Origin: Streptomyces sp. DG1A-41
GTDB taxonomy: Bacteria; Actinomycetota; Actinomycetes; Streptomycetales; Streptomycetaceae
Reading direction: 5' to 3'
Assembly (NCBI RefSeq): GCF_037055355.1
Contig: NZ_CP146350.1
Span: forward strand, 8,331,001 to 8,395,000
DNA: 64,000 nt
Both the position numbers and the translations under genes were made by a program. Below are positions 8,293-16,248 of this stretch, in pieces; the stretch's first letter is position 1, and each line of letters begins with the position of its first letter. The notes beneath the pieces are model-generated. The model was not told the DNA's origin. It made no database searches and was given only the letters and a program-made list of their open reading frames with translations.

Positions 8293-8315
8293 GACACATG
8301 AGGTGTACGCATAAC
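8293..8315 (-). repeat. right terminal motif of the Tn554-like element
   Basis: On the minus strand this reads GTTATGC-N8-CATGTGTC, matching 1234-1256 with the same spacing. Just outside, GAGACAC recurs 37 bp apart (8291 and 8328), and ATGAGGTGT/ACACCTCAT (8298-8306 and 8331-8339) form an inverted pair. The site overlaps the tnpA promoter region, so recombinase binding could also autoregulate expression. Confidence 0.55.
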
Positions 8316-8352
8316 CTCACGATCTTTGAGACACCTCATACTGCCGCGGTAA

Positions 8353-8649
8353 TACATGGCGTGGACCTGGTGCATCTCGTCGAAGCAGACGTTGCCGGTG
8401 GAGGGCCAAGCGGCGCAGGTCCGCGTCCTGACCGACGCGTACGGCCTGGACAGCATCCAGCGCAGCGTCGTGGTCGACTGCATCCTCGAACGCCAATCAC
8501 GCAACGCGAGATTCTGGGCGGAGCTGTTGGCGTCCCCCGAGCGGCAGCCGGCCACTCCCGAGGTGATCGGCGACCGCATCGCGTGGAGCCAGCGGGAACA
8601 AGCCTTCACCCACGCCCAGCGCGACGTCTTCGCCCGCGCGCTGACGTGA
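8353..8649 (+). pseudogene. aminoglycoside phosphotransferase-like protein, 3' part
   Basis: The codons from 8353 (Tyr, Met, Ala, Trp, Thr, Trp) continue the protein broken at 1231: YMAWTWCISSKQTLPV, then QVRVLTDAYGLD, ILERQSRNARFWAE and IAWSQREQAFTHAQRDVFARAL. This is the usual C-terminal helical part of this phosphotransferase group. The stop is at 8649. The piece has no start signal of its own; an ATG at 8356 is an internal Met. It shows that the interruption was a clean insertion. Confidence 0.8.
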
Positions 8650-8712
8650 ACAGGCTGGCCGGGGCTTCAGCGCTCCAAAGGTGAGCCTTTCCCTCTGTAT
8701 GGAGACCAGCCC

Positions 8713-9057
8713 ATGACGACCTCCCGTGTGCCGCGGTCCTCGCCCGACGGCGTACGTGACGGCGCTGCGGTCGCCCGCCTGGAGCAGGAGAACGCGCAGC
8801 TGCGGCATGCTGTCGGCTCGCATGTGACGGTGGATCAGGCCATCGGTGTCCTCGTCGCGATTCAGCGGCTCGTGCCGGAGGCCGGGTTCGAGGTGCTGCG
8901 TGAGGTGTCCCAGCGCACCACCACGAAGCTGCATACGGTGGCTGAGATGGTGATCGGCTGGGCGCTGGGGCAGGAGCTGCCGCCGTCGGTGGGGCGGGAG
9001 CTGGAGGTGGCCGTGCAGCGGCGGTCATGCGAGCGGGATGCCCTGGAGGCGGGGTAA
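8713..9057 (+). CDS. ANTAR domain RNA-binding regulator
   Basis: This 114-aa protein has a short coiled coil (VARLEQENAQLRHAV, residues 20-35) followed by an ANTAR domain: VDQAIGVLVAIQRLVPEAGFEVLREVSQRTTTKLHTVAEMVIGWALG. ANTAR proteins bind dual hexaloop RNA structures and act as antiterminators. The coiled coil suggests dimerisation. GGAG lies 8-10 bases before ATG 8713. In Streptomyces such stand-alone ANTAR proteins are common beside STAS/anti-sigma genes, and a STAS remnant follows on the other strand. Confidence 0.8.
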   Translation: MTTSRVPRSSPDGVRDGAAVARLEQENAQLRHAVGSHVTVDQAIGVLVAIQRLVPEAGFEVLREVSQRTTTKLHTVAEMVIGWALGQELPPSVGRELEVAVQRRSCERDALEAG

Positions 9058-9071
9058 CACCGGTGGAAGCG

Positions 9072-9255
9072 CTAGGACAGCTGACACGAGGGAATGAAGT
9101 GGATCAGGCCGTCATGGCCCTGCTCGACGGTGGGATGGCTGAGGATGACCTGGTCCAGGCCGACGAGCTGAAGCATCTGCAGCACCGGTTCCCGGGCGCT
9201 GGCCATACGCAGCCACCGCCCACACCGCCTTTCCTGAGGGCCTGCCTGAACGTGC
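9072..9255 (-). pseudogene. STAS-domain (anti-sigma factor antagonist) 3' remnant
   Basis: On the minus strand the frame reads RCGRWLRMASAREPVLQ, then MLQLVGLDQVILSHPTVEQG, ending at the TAG at 9072-9074. This matches the last helix and strand of Streptomyces STAS proteins (REPVLRLLQLVGLDQV-type ends). The upstream part is unrecognisable and no start is found, so I call it a remnant. The rest of 9058-9441 has no convincing gene. Confidence 0.4.
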
Positions 9256-9441
9256 TACAGGCGGGCGATGCCGGCGAGGAAAAGGTAGCGTCGGGCCCGG
9301 TACAGACGCGCGAACGGTGCGAGACGGAGGAGAGCTTGCGGCAGCCGCCTTTACCTGACGCCACCTCGGATAACCACGTCCTGTCTCTCGCTGGTGGGAC
9401 ATGACGACAGGACTCAATCGATGCTGTGACCGAGTCCTCCG

Positions 9442-10470
9442 TCAGGCGCGAGTCAGGTCCAGCAGGACCTTGGAGGCCACGGCCCGGTCATGGGCGATGT
9501 CGAAGGCGGCGTGCGCCTCGGCGAGTGGGAAGGTGTGCGTCACGATCGCGCCGACGGGCAGACCCCGGGCCAGCAGGTCGATCGCTTCGTCGAACTCGGA
9601 GTCGAAGCGGAAGGCGCCCCGAAGCTCCAGTTCGCGGGTGACGGCGATGTTGCCCAGCAGGGGCACCTCGCCGGGCGGCAGCAGACCGAGGAGTACGACG
9701 GTGCCCCCGCGCCGCACTCGTTCGACACAGCTTCGTAGCCCCGCCGGCGCTCCGGACGCCTCGACGGCGATGTCGAACGGGTCCGTCCACCCGCCGTCGT
9801 CGGTGGCGTCCGCCCGTACCGTGGCGGTGGCCCCGGACGCGGTGGCGATGCGCAGGGGGGTGTCGAGGAGGTCGCTCACGACGACCTCGGCTGCGCCCTT
9901 GTGGCGCAGAACGGCGGTGACCAGGCAGCCGATCGGCCCTGCTCCGGTGACCAGGACGCGCTTGCCGGTCACGTCACCGGCCCGGTGCACGGCGTGCAGG
10001 GCCACCGACAGGGGCTCGGCCAGGACGGCGCGGTGCAGGCCGAGCTCTGGCGGCAGCGGGCGGATCTGCGCCGCGGGCACGGTGACGAGTTGGGCGAAGC
10101 CGCCCTGGACGTGGGGCGTGCGGGCGGCGCTGCCGAGGTAGCGGGTCTCGGCGCAGATGTTGCGGTGGCCGGCCGAGCAGTCGCGGCAGCGGTCGCACGG
10201 TGTGGCGGGGTGGACTGCCACCGGGGTTCCTACGGCCGGTCCCTCGGTGTCGGCTCCCAGGGCGGCGACGTGGCCGACGACCTCGTGGCCGAGCACCATC
10301 GGCTCCTGGACGGTGAAGTCGCCGACCCGGCCGTGGCCGTAGTAGTGCAGGTCTGATCCGCAGATGCCGCCGAGGGTGACGGCGACGGTCACCTGGCCGG
10401 GGCCGGGCTGGGTGGGGGAGCGGTGCTCGACCCGCAGGTCTCCTGCCGTGTGGACGACGCAGGCTTGCAT
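9442..10470 (-). CDS. idnD: zinc-dependent alcohol dehydrogenase, L-idonate 5-dehydrogenase type
   Basis: This 342-aa MDR-family enzyme has a catalytic-zinc Cys in GGICGSDLHYYGHGRVG and the GHE motif in VLGHEVVGH. The structural-zinc Cys set is CDRCRDCSAGHRNIC, and the NAD-binding Gly motif is VLVTGAGPIGCLV. The CGSDLHYYGHGRVGDF stretch is typical of L-idonate 5-dehydrogenases, which oxidise L-idonate to 5-ketogluconate. GGAAGGAA precedes ATG 10470. The gene is last in a three-gene minus-strand operon with an SDR of the gluconate 5-dehydrogenase type 28 bp upstream. The substrate call rests on that pairing. Confidence 0.75.
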   Translation of the reverse strand: MQACVVHTAGDLRVEHRSPTQPGPGQVTVAVTLGGICGSDLHYYGHGRVGDFTVQEPMVLGHEVVGHVAALGADTEGPAVGTPVAVHPATPCDRCRDCSAGHRNICAETRYLGSAARTPHVQGGFAQLVTVPAAQIRPLPPELGLHRAVLAEPLSVALHAVHRAGDVTGKRVLVTGAGPIGCLVTAVLRHKGAAEVVVSDLLDTPLRIATASGATATVRADATDDGGWTDPFDIAVEASGAPAGLRSCVERVRRGGTVVLLGLLPPGEVPLLGNIAVTRELELRGAFRFDSEFDEAIDLLARGLPVGAIVTHTFPLAEAHAAFDIAHDRAVASKVLLDLTRA

Positions 10471-10498
10471 GGTGGGGTTCCTTCCGTTGCGGCGTCCG

Positions 10499-11269
10499 TC
10501 ACAGGACGGAGAGCATGCCACCGTCGACGTAGAGCACTTGGCCGCCCACGAAGTCGGAGGCGGGGGAGGCCAGGAAGATCAGGGCGCCCACGAGGTCGGC
10601 GACGCCGCCCCAGCGGCCGGCCGGTGTGCGTCTGCGGACCCAGGCGCTGAATTGCTCGTCATCCACCAGGGCCGAGGTGAGTTCGGTGGCGAAGTAGCCG
10701 GGGCCGATGCCGTTGACCTGGATGCCCAGGGGGCCCAGGTCGGCGCACATGCCCTTGGTGAGCATCTTCAGGCCGCCCTTGGTGGCGGAGTAGGCGGCGA
10801 TACCGGGCCGGACCGCTTCACTCTGGAGCGAGCAGATGTTGACTATCTTGCCGTGGCCTCGGGGCGCCATGCGTCGCGCGACCTCGCGTCCCACGAGGAA
10901 GGCGCTGGTGAGGTTGGTGTCGAGGAGACGGTGCCAGTCGGCGTCGGTGAACTCCAGGAGGGGACTGCGGTGTTGGACTCCGGTGTTGTTCACCAGGATG
11001 TCGATCGGCCCGGTCTCCTCCTCGATGCGGGCGATGGCCGTAGTGACGGCTGCCGAGTCCGTCACGTCGAAGGCGGCGGTCCGTACCCGGTCCCCGAAGG
11101 AGTCCGCGAGTTCCGCAGCGGTCGCTTGCAGGGCGGTGGTGTCGCGTCCGTTGAGGACGACCGCGCAGCCGGCTTCCAGCAGACCCTTGGCCAGCGCCTT
11201 GCCGATGCCGCGGCTGGAGCCGGTGACCAGGGCCGTGTTTCCGGTGATGTCGAACAGGGGGTGGCTCAT
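10499..11269 (-). CDS. idnO: SDR oxidoreductase, gluconate 5-dehydrogenase type
   Basis: This 256-aa classical short-chain dehydrogenase has the cofactor motif TGSSRGIGKALA, the structural VNNTG motif near residue 92, catalytic Ser in NICSLQSE and YSATKGG (catalytic Tyr and Lys), and ends DFVGGQVLYVDGGM. IdnO-type enzymes interconvert 5-ketogluconate and gluconate, the step after IdnD. Its start codon overlaps the stop of the upstream hydroxyacid dehydrogenase (ATGA), so the two are translationally coupled. Confidence 0.75.
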   Translation of the reverse strand: MSHPLFDITGNTALVTGSSRGIGKALAKGLLEAGCAVVLNGRDTTALQATAAELADSFGDRVRTAAFDVTDSAAVTTAIARIEEETGPIDILVNNTGVQHRSPLLEFTDADWHRLLDTNLTSAFLVGREVARRMAPRGHGKIVNICSLQSEAVRPGIAAYSATKGGLKMLTKGMCADLGPLGIQVNGIGPGYFATELTSALVDDEQFSAWVRRRTPAGRWGGVADLVGALIFLASPASDFVGGQVLYVDGGMLSVL

Positions 11270-12273
11270 GCGAGCGCTCCGGCGGTGCCGGCCGGGGTGC
11301 CTGGCACCGCCAGGCTGCCGGGGAGGGGGGTTCGGGCGGGGCGTTCGGAGAGGACGTCGAGGATGTTGTCGACGGCCAGGTCGACCATGGCGGCTCGGGT
11401 GGCCTCGGTGGCCGAGCCGATGTGGGGCAGCGTGACCACGTGGGGCTCGGAGACCAGCGGTGACAAGTCCGTTCCCATCGGCTCGCGTTCGAAGACATCG
11501 AGTCCGGCGGAGTGCAGCCGACCCTCGCGGACGGCGTGCAGCAGGGCCTCCTCGTCGACGACACCGCCGCGCGAGGTACTGACCAGTGTGGCCGTGGGCT
11601 TCATCGCGGCCAGTTCGCGGCCGGAGATCAGGTGCCGCGTCTCCTCGGTGAGCGGCACGTGCAGCGAGACTACGTCGGACTCGGCCAGCAGCGTGGTCAG
11701 ATCCACCGAGGCCGACAGGTCGTCGTCGGGCGCGTAGGGGTCGTGGTGGAGCACGCGCATGCCGAAGCCGTGGGCCCGGCGGGCCACCGCGCGGCCGATC
11801 TGACCGTAGCCGACCAGGCCGAGCGTGGCTCCGTGGATGTCCAGACCGAGGTAGTCGTGCATCCGGAACAGCTCCCAGGAGCCCGAGGCCAGGCTCGCTT
11901 CGGCGGCGCCGATCCGACGGCGGGCGGCGAGGATGAGGGCGAAGGTGAGATCGGCGGTGGTCTCCGCGAGCACGCGCGGGGTGTGGGTGACGACGATGCC
12001 CCGCTCGGCGGCGGCGGACCGGTCGACATTGTCGAAACCCATGCTCGCCAGCGCTATGACCCGCAGCGAGGGGCCCGCCGCGTCCATCAGCGCACCGTCC
12101 ACCGGATCGTTGCCCAGGGCCAGAACGCCACTCACCCCGGCGGCCGGCGTGGCGAGGTCGGCGGGCCCGGGCTTTACGGTCCCAGGCCAGGCCACCACCT
12201 CCGCCGCCCCGGACAGACGGTCCAGGCCGCGGCCGGGCAGGTTTTCACGGGTGATGAGGACACGCTTTTTCAT
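11266..12273 (-). CDS. D-isomer-specific 2-hydroxyacid dehydrogenase (2-ketogluconate/glyoxylate reductase type)
   Basis: This 335-aa enzyme has the NAD-binding GLVGYGQIGRAVARR motif near residue 150. Catalytic Arg is in STSRGGVVDE, Glu in DVFEREPMG and His in LPHIGSATEAT. These enzymes reduce 2-keto acids such as glyoxylate, hydroxypyruvate or 2-ketogluconate. Beside idnD and idnO a 2-ketogluconate reductase role is the best guess. It is the first gene of the operon, and a ~150-bp leader with direct repeats lies upstream. Confidence 0.7.
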   Translation of the reverse strand: MKKRVLITRENLPGRGLDRLSGAAEVVAWPGTVKPGPADLATPAAGVSGVLALGNDPVDGALMDAAGPSLRVIALASMGFDNVDRSAAAERGIVVTHTPRVLAETTADLTFALILAARRRIGAAEASLASGSWELFRMHDYLGLDIHGATLGLVGYGQIGRAVARRAHGFGMRVLHHDPYAPDDDLSASVDLTTLLAESDVVSLHVPLTEETRHLISGRELAAMKPTATLVSTSRGGVVDEEALLHAVREGRLHSAGLDVFEREPMGTDLSPLVSEPHVVTLPHIGSATEATRAAMVDLAVDNILDVLSERPARTPLPGSLAVPGTPAGTAGALA

Positions 12274-12334
12274 CTATTCTCCAGTGACGAGCCGTGCATT
12301 TGCCGACCGGCGGCTGGTGTCCAAAGAACCGGGG

Positions 12335-12381
12335 TCTGTAAGACGCTGGTTCTGTATGGCACTAGTTCTGAAAGACGCTAG
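12335..12381. promoter_or_regulatory. 15-bp direct repeats, candidate operator of the ketogluconate operon
   Basis: TCTGTAAGACGCTGG (12335-12349) and TCTGAAAGACGCTAG (12367-12381) match at 13 of 15 positions and are spaced 32 bp apart, about three helical turns. They lie 62-108 bp upstream of the first operon gene. Binding of a dimeric regulator, perhaps the adjacent LysR protein, is an inference. Confidence 0.4.
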
Positions 12382-12422
12382 CCGGGGCGATCACCGGAAA
12401 CAAATAGCGGATTTGCGTGACG

Positions 12423-13352
12423 CTATTGGTGATCCTTATCCCCGCCGGGGGAGCCGTCAAAGGTGGTGATCAGTTCGAGGAACAGATCGTGCACCGCCAG
12501 GGCAGGTTCCGAAAGAGGCTGGTTGTCCGACGTCACCACGGACAGTTTGACCTGGATGACGGGATCCACGATGCGGCGCACGGACAGGGAGCGGACGTCG
12601 AGGATGGCGCGCGCCGCCGACCAGGGCAGGACGGTGGCGCCGAGGTCCGCGTCCACGGCGTTGACGAGTGTCAGCGCGGATTCGACCTCGCCCACCACGT
12701 GGGGCCGGAGCGACGCCTGCTGGAAGGCGGCGTCCACCACCTGCCGGATCGTGTGGATGCGGCTTGGGAGCAGCAGCGGCACGCTGTTGAGTTCCTCCAG
12801 GCTGACCTCACCCTGTCCCGGCGGGGCCGTCGCGCCGGATGCGCCGATCAGGAACAGGTCCTCCGTGCGCACGGGCTCGAACTGCACGCCCCGCAGCGGG
12901 CCGGCCCCGTAGATGAATGCCATGTCCATCCGGCCGGTCATGATGGCCTCGCTGATCACGCCGCCGAAGTTCTCGTTGATGTGCAGCAGGATGTCCGGGT
13001 AGCGCTTGCGCACACTCTTCAGGAGCGGCAGCGCGAGGGCCGCCCCCAGGCTGTACGGCGCGAGGCCCACCGACACGCTGCCGGCGGGAGCCCGGCCGGA
13101 GACCTCCACGGCGGCGTGCGCGAGGTCCACCTGCCTGAGGATCAGCTGGGCGTGCCGGTACAGCGCCCGGCCCGCCTCGGTCGGGGCGACGCCGCGTTTG
13201 CTGCGGATCAACAGCTGCTGCCCGAACTGCGCCTCCAGCGCGGACAACTGCTGGCTGAGCGCGGGCTGCGCGATGTGCAGGATGTCGGCCGCGCGCGTGA
13301 TGCTCCCCGCGTCAATGATCTTGATGAACGAATACAGACGCCTGGTGTCCAT
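12423..13352 (-). CDS. LysR-family transcriptional regulator (Nac/Cbl-like)
   Basis: This 309-aa protein has an N-terminal winged helix (MDTRRLYSFIKIIDAGSIT...AQPALSQQLSALEAQFGQQLLIR, residues 1-50) and a substrate-binding LysR effector domain from residue 90. The N-terminus resembles Nac-type nitrogen regulators. It diverges from the 5-oxoprolinase run (first gene 13677) and lies upstream of, and co-directional with, the ketogluconate operon, so it could control either. The divergent pxp cluster is the more usual target for a LysR protein. The C-terminus is rather acidic and ends soon after FDGSPGG. Confidence 0.75.
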   Translation of the reverse strand: MDTRRLYSFIKIIDAGSITRAADILHIAQPALSQQLSALEAQFGQQLLIRSKRGVAPTEAGRALYRHAQLILRQVDLAHAAVEVSGRAPAGSVSVGLAPYSLGAALALPLLKSVRKRYPDILLHINENFGGVISEAIMTGRMDMAFIYGAGPLRGVQFEPVRTEDLFLIGASGATAPPGQGEVSLEELNSVPLLLPSRIHTIRQVVDAAFQQASLRPHVVGEVESALTLVNAVDADLGATVLPWSAARAILDVRSLSVRRIVDPVIQVKLSVVTSDNQPLSEPALAVHDLFLELITTFDGSPGGDKDHQ

Positions 13353-13676
13353 GCGGGGCCTTCCACGGGGAGCGGAGCCTCATCGTAGGGAGCGGCCACC
13401 CGTGAGCACAGCCCCAGGAGGGCCCGGGGTGTGAGGCAGGTCATAACCATCCGCGATAACGCCAGATCGAACGCATATTGGCGGTCAGGCGAGCATGGGC
13501 TTAAGTTGAGCGGAACATCCAGCCCGGAGCCGCCCGACGAAAGTCGAAGGAATCGGCTCCCAGGAATTCTTTCTGCTCGCGACCTTCGTCTTTGTGTCCG
13601 AGAGCGCGGATCTTAATCGGGATATCGCGAAGACGTGATGGCATCTCCTTCCTCACATTCTTTCCCGGAGGACGTC
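13353..13676. promoter_or_regulatory. divergent promoter region between the LysR gene and pxpA
   Basis: About 320 bp without a gene. It is locally AT-richer than its surroundings, with ATAAC repeated at 13443 and 13455 and AACGCATATT nearby, the kind of T-N11-A half sites LysR proteins use. The open frame extends back to 13635, but GGAGG at 13665 selects ATG 13677 for pxpA. Confidence 0.4.
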
Positions 13677-14459
13677 ATGACCCCCATGGTTGACCTCGTC
13701 GCCGATCTCGGCGAGGGATTCGGCGCCTACACGATGGGCGACGACGCAGCCCTCCTGGAAATGCTGACGTCCGCCAACGTAGCCTGCGGGTTCCATGCGG
13801 GCGATCCGCGCATCATGGACGCCACCGTCCGGACCTGCGTGGAGAAGCGGGTGGCCGTGGGCGCTCACCCGAGCTTTCCCGACCTGGTCGGCTTCGGCCG
13901 CCGCGCGATGGATCTCACGCCCGAGGAGGTCCGCACGGACGTGCTGTACCAGATCGGTGCCCTCCAGGGGTTCGCCGTCGCGCACGGTACCCGGGTCCAG
14001 CACGTCGCCCCGCACGGACGCCTGGGCAACCTGGTAGCCGTACGCGCCGACTACGCCCGTGCCGTCGTGGAAGCCGTCGCCTCCCTGGACGAGTCGCTGA
14101 TCGTCCTCGCGCAGGACGGTGAGCTCGCCGACGCCGCCCGCGCCCGCGGACTGCGCGTGGGCATCGTCGGCATCGCCGACCGCGCGTACCGCGACGATGG
14201 GACCCTCGTCCCCCGCTCCGAGCCCGGAGCGGTGATCCACGACCCCGACGAGGTGGCCCGGCGGACACTGCGCATGGTTACCGAAGGGGTCATTCGCAGC
14301 GTCGACGGCAAGGACATCCCGGTCGTCTGCGACACCGTCCTGCTGCACGGGGACAGCCCCGGGGCGATCGCGCTGGCCGGCCGCATCCGCGGGGAACTCC
14401 TCGCCGCCGGTGTCGAGATCACCTCTCTCGACAAGGTGCTGAGCGGGACGGGCGCCTGA
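13677..14459 (+). CDS. pxpA: 5-oxoprolinase subunit A (LamB/YcsF family)
   Basis: This 260-aa LamB/YcsF protein has DLVADLGEGFGAYTMGDD at the start, then SANVACGFHAGDPRIM, KRVAVGAHPSFPDLVGFGRR and VCDTVLLHGDSPGA, all family hallmarks. PxpA with PxpB and PxpC forms an ATP-dependent enzyme that opens 5-oxoproline (pyroglutamate) to glutamate in the cytoplasm. The start at 13677 has GGAGG 7 bases upstream. It is the first gene of the pxpABC run. One usual motif, HVKPHGALYN, reads HVAPHGRLGN here, a noticeable change at the substrate-binding loop that could mean altered specificity. Confidence 0.85.
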   Translation: MTPMVDLVADLGEGFGAYTMGDDAALLEMLTSANVACGFHAGDPRIMDATVRTCVEKRVAVGAHPSFPDLVGFGRRAMDLTPEEVRTDVLYQIGALQGFAVAHGTRVQHVAPHGRLGNLVAVRADYARAVVEAVASLDESLIVLAQDGELADAARARGLRVGIVGIADRAYRDDGTLVPRSEPGAVIHDPDEVARRTLRMVTEGVIRSVDGKDIPVVCDTVLLHGDSPGAIALAGRIRGELLAAGVEITSLDKVLSGTGA

Positions 14460-14460
14460 C

Positions 14461-15174
14461 ATGAACGGCAACCTCACGATCGCGGACTGCGGTGACTCCG
14501 CCCTGACCGCCAGGGCCGTGGGCCTGGACGCCGAAGCCGCCTGGCGGCTCGTCCACGCCCTGGCCGACGCCCTGGACGCCGTACGGCTCACCGGAGTCCA
14601 CGACGTGGTGCCCACCTACGACGCCCTCCTCGTGGAGTTCGACTGCACCCGCACCGACCACGACACCCTCCGGCGCATCGTGGCGCACGAGGCCGCCCGC
14701 CTCGGGCCGCACCCCGCACCGACGGTACCGCCACGACGCTTCGTCGTACCCGCCGTCTACGGCGGCGAGTACGGGCCCGACCTGCCCGACGTCGCCCGGC
14801 AACTCGACCTGACCGAGAGCGAGGTCATCGCCCTCCACTCCGGGACCGACCTCACCGTACGCTGCCTCGGCGCGCCCGCGGGGGCACCGATGACGGACGG
14901 CCCGCCCTTCCCGAAACCGGTGCCGCGGCTGGCGTCCCCCCGCACCCGCGTCGATCCCGGCTCGGTCGCCGTCGCCGGCCGGCAGGCGGTCATCTGCCCG
15001 ATGCCCTCGCCCGGCGGCTGGCCGCTCCTCGGGCGCACCCCCGTGCGCGTGCTCGACCTGCACAGTGACCCGATCACCGCCTACCGGCCCGGGGACACCT
15101 TCCGCTTCGTCCCCATCACGCCCGACGAGTGGGACGACTACGCCGGCACGCCCCTGGCGGCCTGTCATGGCTGA
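14461..15174 (+). CDS. pxpB: 5-oxoprolinase subunit B (KipI family)
   Basis: This 237-aa carboxyltransferase subdomain C/D protein starts LTIADCGDSALTARAVG, with VVPTYDALLVEFD and a C-terminal GRTPVRVLDLHSDPITAYRPGDTFRFVPI, the usual KipI ending. The typical catalytic-region sequence around FTPGFAYLG reads LTVRCLGAPAGAPMTDGPPFPKPVPRLASPRTRVDPGSVA, keeping the PR-x4-R-V-x-P-GSVA part. ATG 14461 starts one base after the pxpA stop, so the genes are coupled. It assembles with PxpC into the ATP-dependent half of the enzyme. Confidence 0.8.
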   Translation: MNGNLTIADCGDSALTARAVGLDAEAAWRLVHALADALDAVRLTGVHDVVPTYDALLVEFDCTRTDHDTLRRIVAHEAARLGPHPAPTVPPRRFVVPAVYGGEYGPDLPDVARQLDLTESEVIALHSGTDLTVRCLGAPAGAPMTDGPPFPKPVPRLASPRTRVDPGSVAVAGRQAVICPMPSPGGWPLLGRTPVRVLDLHSDPITAYRPGDTFRFVPITPDEWDDYAGTPLAACHG

Positions 15175-16153
15175 CACCCTCACGATCCGCACCGCCGGCA
15201 TCGTGACCGTGCAGGACCTCGGCCGGGTCGGCCGCTCTCGCTACGGTCTGCCCGCCGGCGGAGCCGTCGACCAGCACTCGGCGCGCGTCGCCAACGTCCT
15301 GTGCGGCAACGACGAACGCGCCCCGCTGCTGGAGATCACGGCACTCGACTTCGCGTGCGTTCCCTCCGGGGACATCCTCGTCGCGGTGACCGGCGCGCCC
15401 GCCGACGTGACCGTCGAGGGCGGCGTCCGCCCGCAGTGGGAACCCATCTCCGTGCGCGCAGGCGAGATGCTCCGCGTCAGCGGCATTCGTCAGGGACTGC
15501 GCGTCTACCTGGCTGTGCTCGGCTCGTTCGAAGCCGACTACCTTCAGGGCAGCTGCGCTCCCGACACCATCCTGGGATTCGGCCCCGCCCTGCGTGACGG
15601 TGACGAACTTGTGCTGCGCGCGACCTGCCCGCCCATCGACCACCCCTTCTCACGGATCCCGCTGTTCCGCCTGAACGCCCCCGTCCTCCCGTTCCCCACC
15701 ACCTGGACGATCGACGTCACCGACGGCCCTGACCGGGCCGAATTCGGAGACACGGGCAGCCGACTGTTCGACGCCCCCTTCACCGTCAGCCCGCGCAGCA
15801 ACCACATCGGCCTGCGCCTGCAGGGCGACGTGCCCCGCCGCGTCACCACGGGCGAGGTCCTCTCACGCGGCGTCCCCATCGGCGCCGTCGAAGTGCCGGC
15901 GGGGGACGAACTCCTCGTGCTGCACCGCGGCCGTGGCGTCACGGCCGGCTACCCCGTCCTGGCCGTGGTCACCGCCACCGGTCTGTCCGCCCTGGGGCAG
16001 GTGCGCCCCGGGCAGACCATCCGCTTCCGCCATCGCACCCTCGACGAAGCGGTCACCGCTCACCGCGTCCAGCGCCACGCCGTCGACGCGCTGCGAACCC
16101 GCGTCCGCACAGCCTTCGACGCCCTGCGCATCCGCGCCCCCGGTGCTGGCTGA
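15167..16153 (+). CDS. pxpC: 5-oxoprolinase subunit C (biotin-dependent carboxyltransferase-like, KipA)
   Basis: This 328-aa carboxyltransferase subdomain A/B protein has the hallmark start TAGIVTVQDLGRVGRSRYGLPAGGAVD, then NVLCGNDERAPLLEIT, SPRSNHIGLRLQGD and a terminal TGLSALGQVRPGQTIRFR. ATG 15167 overlaps the end of pxpB by 8 bases. An upstream in-frame start at 15065 is inside pxpB and unlikely. It completes PxpABC. Confidence 0.85.
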   Translation: MADTLTIRTAGIVTVQDLGRVGRSRYGLPAGGAVDQHSARVANVLCGNDERAPLLEITALDFACVPSGDILVAVTGAPADVTVEGGVRPQWEPISVRAGEMLRVSGIRQGLRVYLAVLGSFEADYLQGSCAPDTILGFGPALRDGDELVLRATCPPIDHPFSRIPLFRLNAPVLPFPTTWTIDVTDGPDRAEFGDTGSRLFDAPFTVSPRSNHIGLRLQGDVPRRVTTGEVLSRGVPIGAVEVPAGDELLVLHRGRGVTAGYPVLAVVTATGLSALGQVRPGQTIRFRHRTLDEAVTAHRVQRHAVDALRTRVRTAFDALRIRAPGAG

Positions 16154-16248
16154 CCCTCGATCCCCACCGCCGCCCAGCCGCCCCCTTCGCCCGCCCGCAC
16201 GGAGCCGATCGCCCCTCGTCCCCAGCCCGCCGCAAGACAGGAGACGCC

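Larger units (their letters stand above)
1232..8352. mobile_element. Tn554-like integrative transposon (about 7.1 kb) inserted in the phosphotransferase gene
   Basis: The boundaries are set by the two halves of the split phosphotransferase gene. The right end carries a minus-strand recombinase module whose first gene starts 87 bp from the edge, followed by a tnpC-like gene, with cargo filling the left part. This matches Tn554-family order (tnpA-tnpB-tnpC then cargo). Both ends carry GTTATGC-N8-CATGTGTC in inverted orientation (1234-1256 and 8293-8315). No target duplication is obvious, as expected for tyrosine-recombinase transposons. The recombinase genes are deleted and frameshifted, so the element looks immobile. 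The Tn554 assignment is inferred from architecture and protein motifs. Confidence 0.65.

Noticed and set aside
10364..11737. A 457-codon plus-strand open frame over the idnD/idnO/hydroxyacid dehydrogenase region
   Set aside because: It is antisense to three well-conserved dehydrogenase genes, has no family text and is typical of GC-rich shadow frames.
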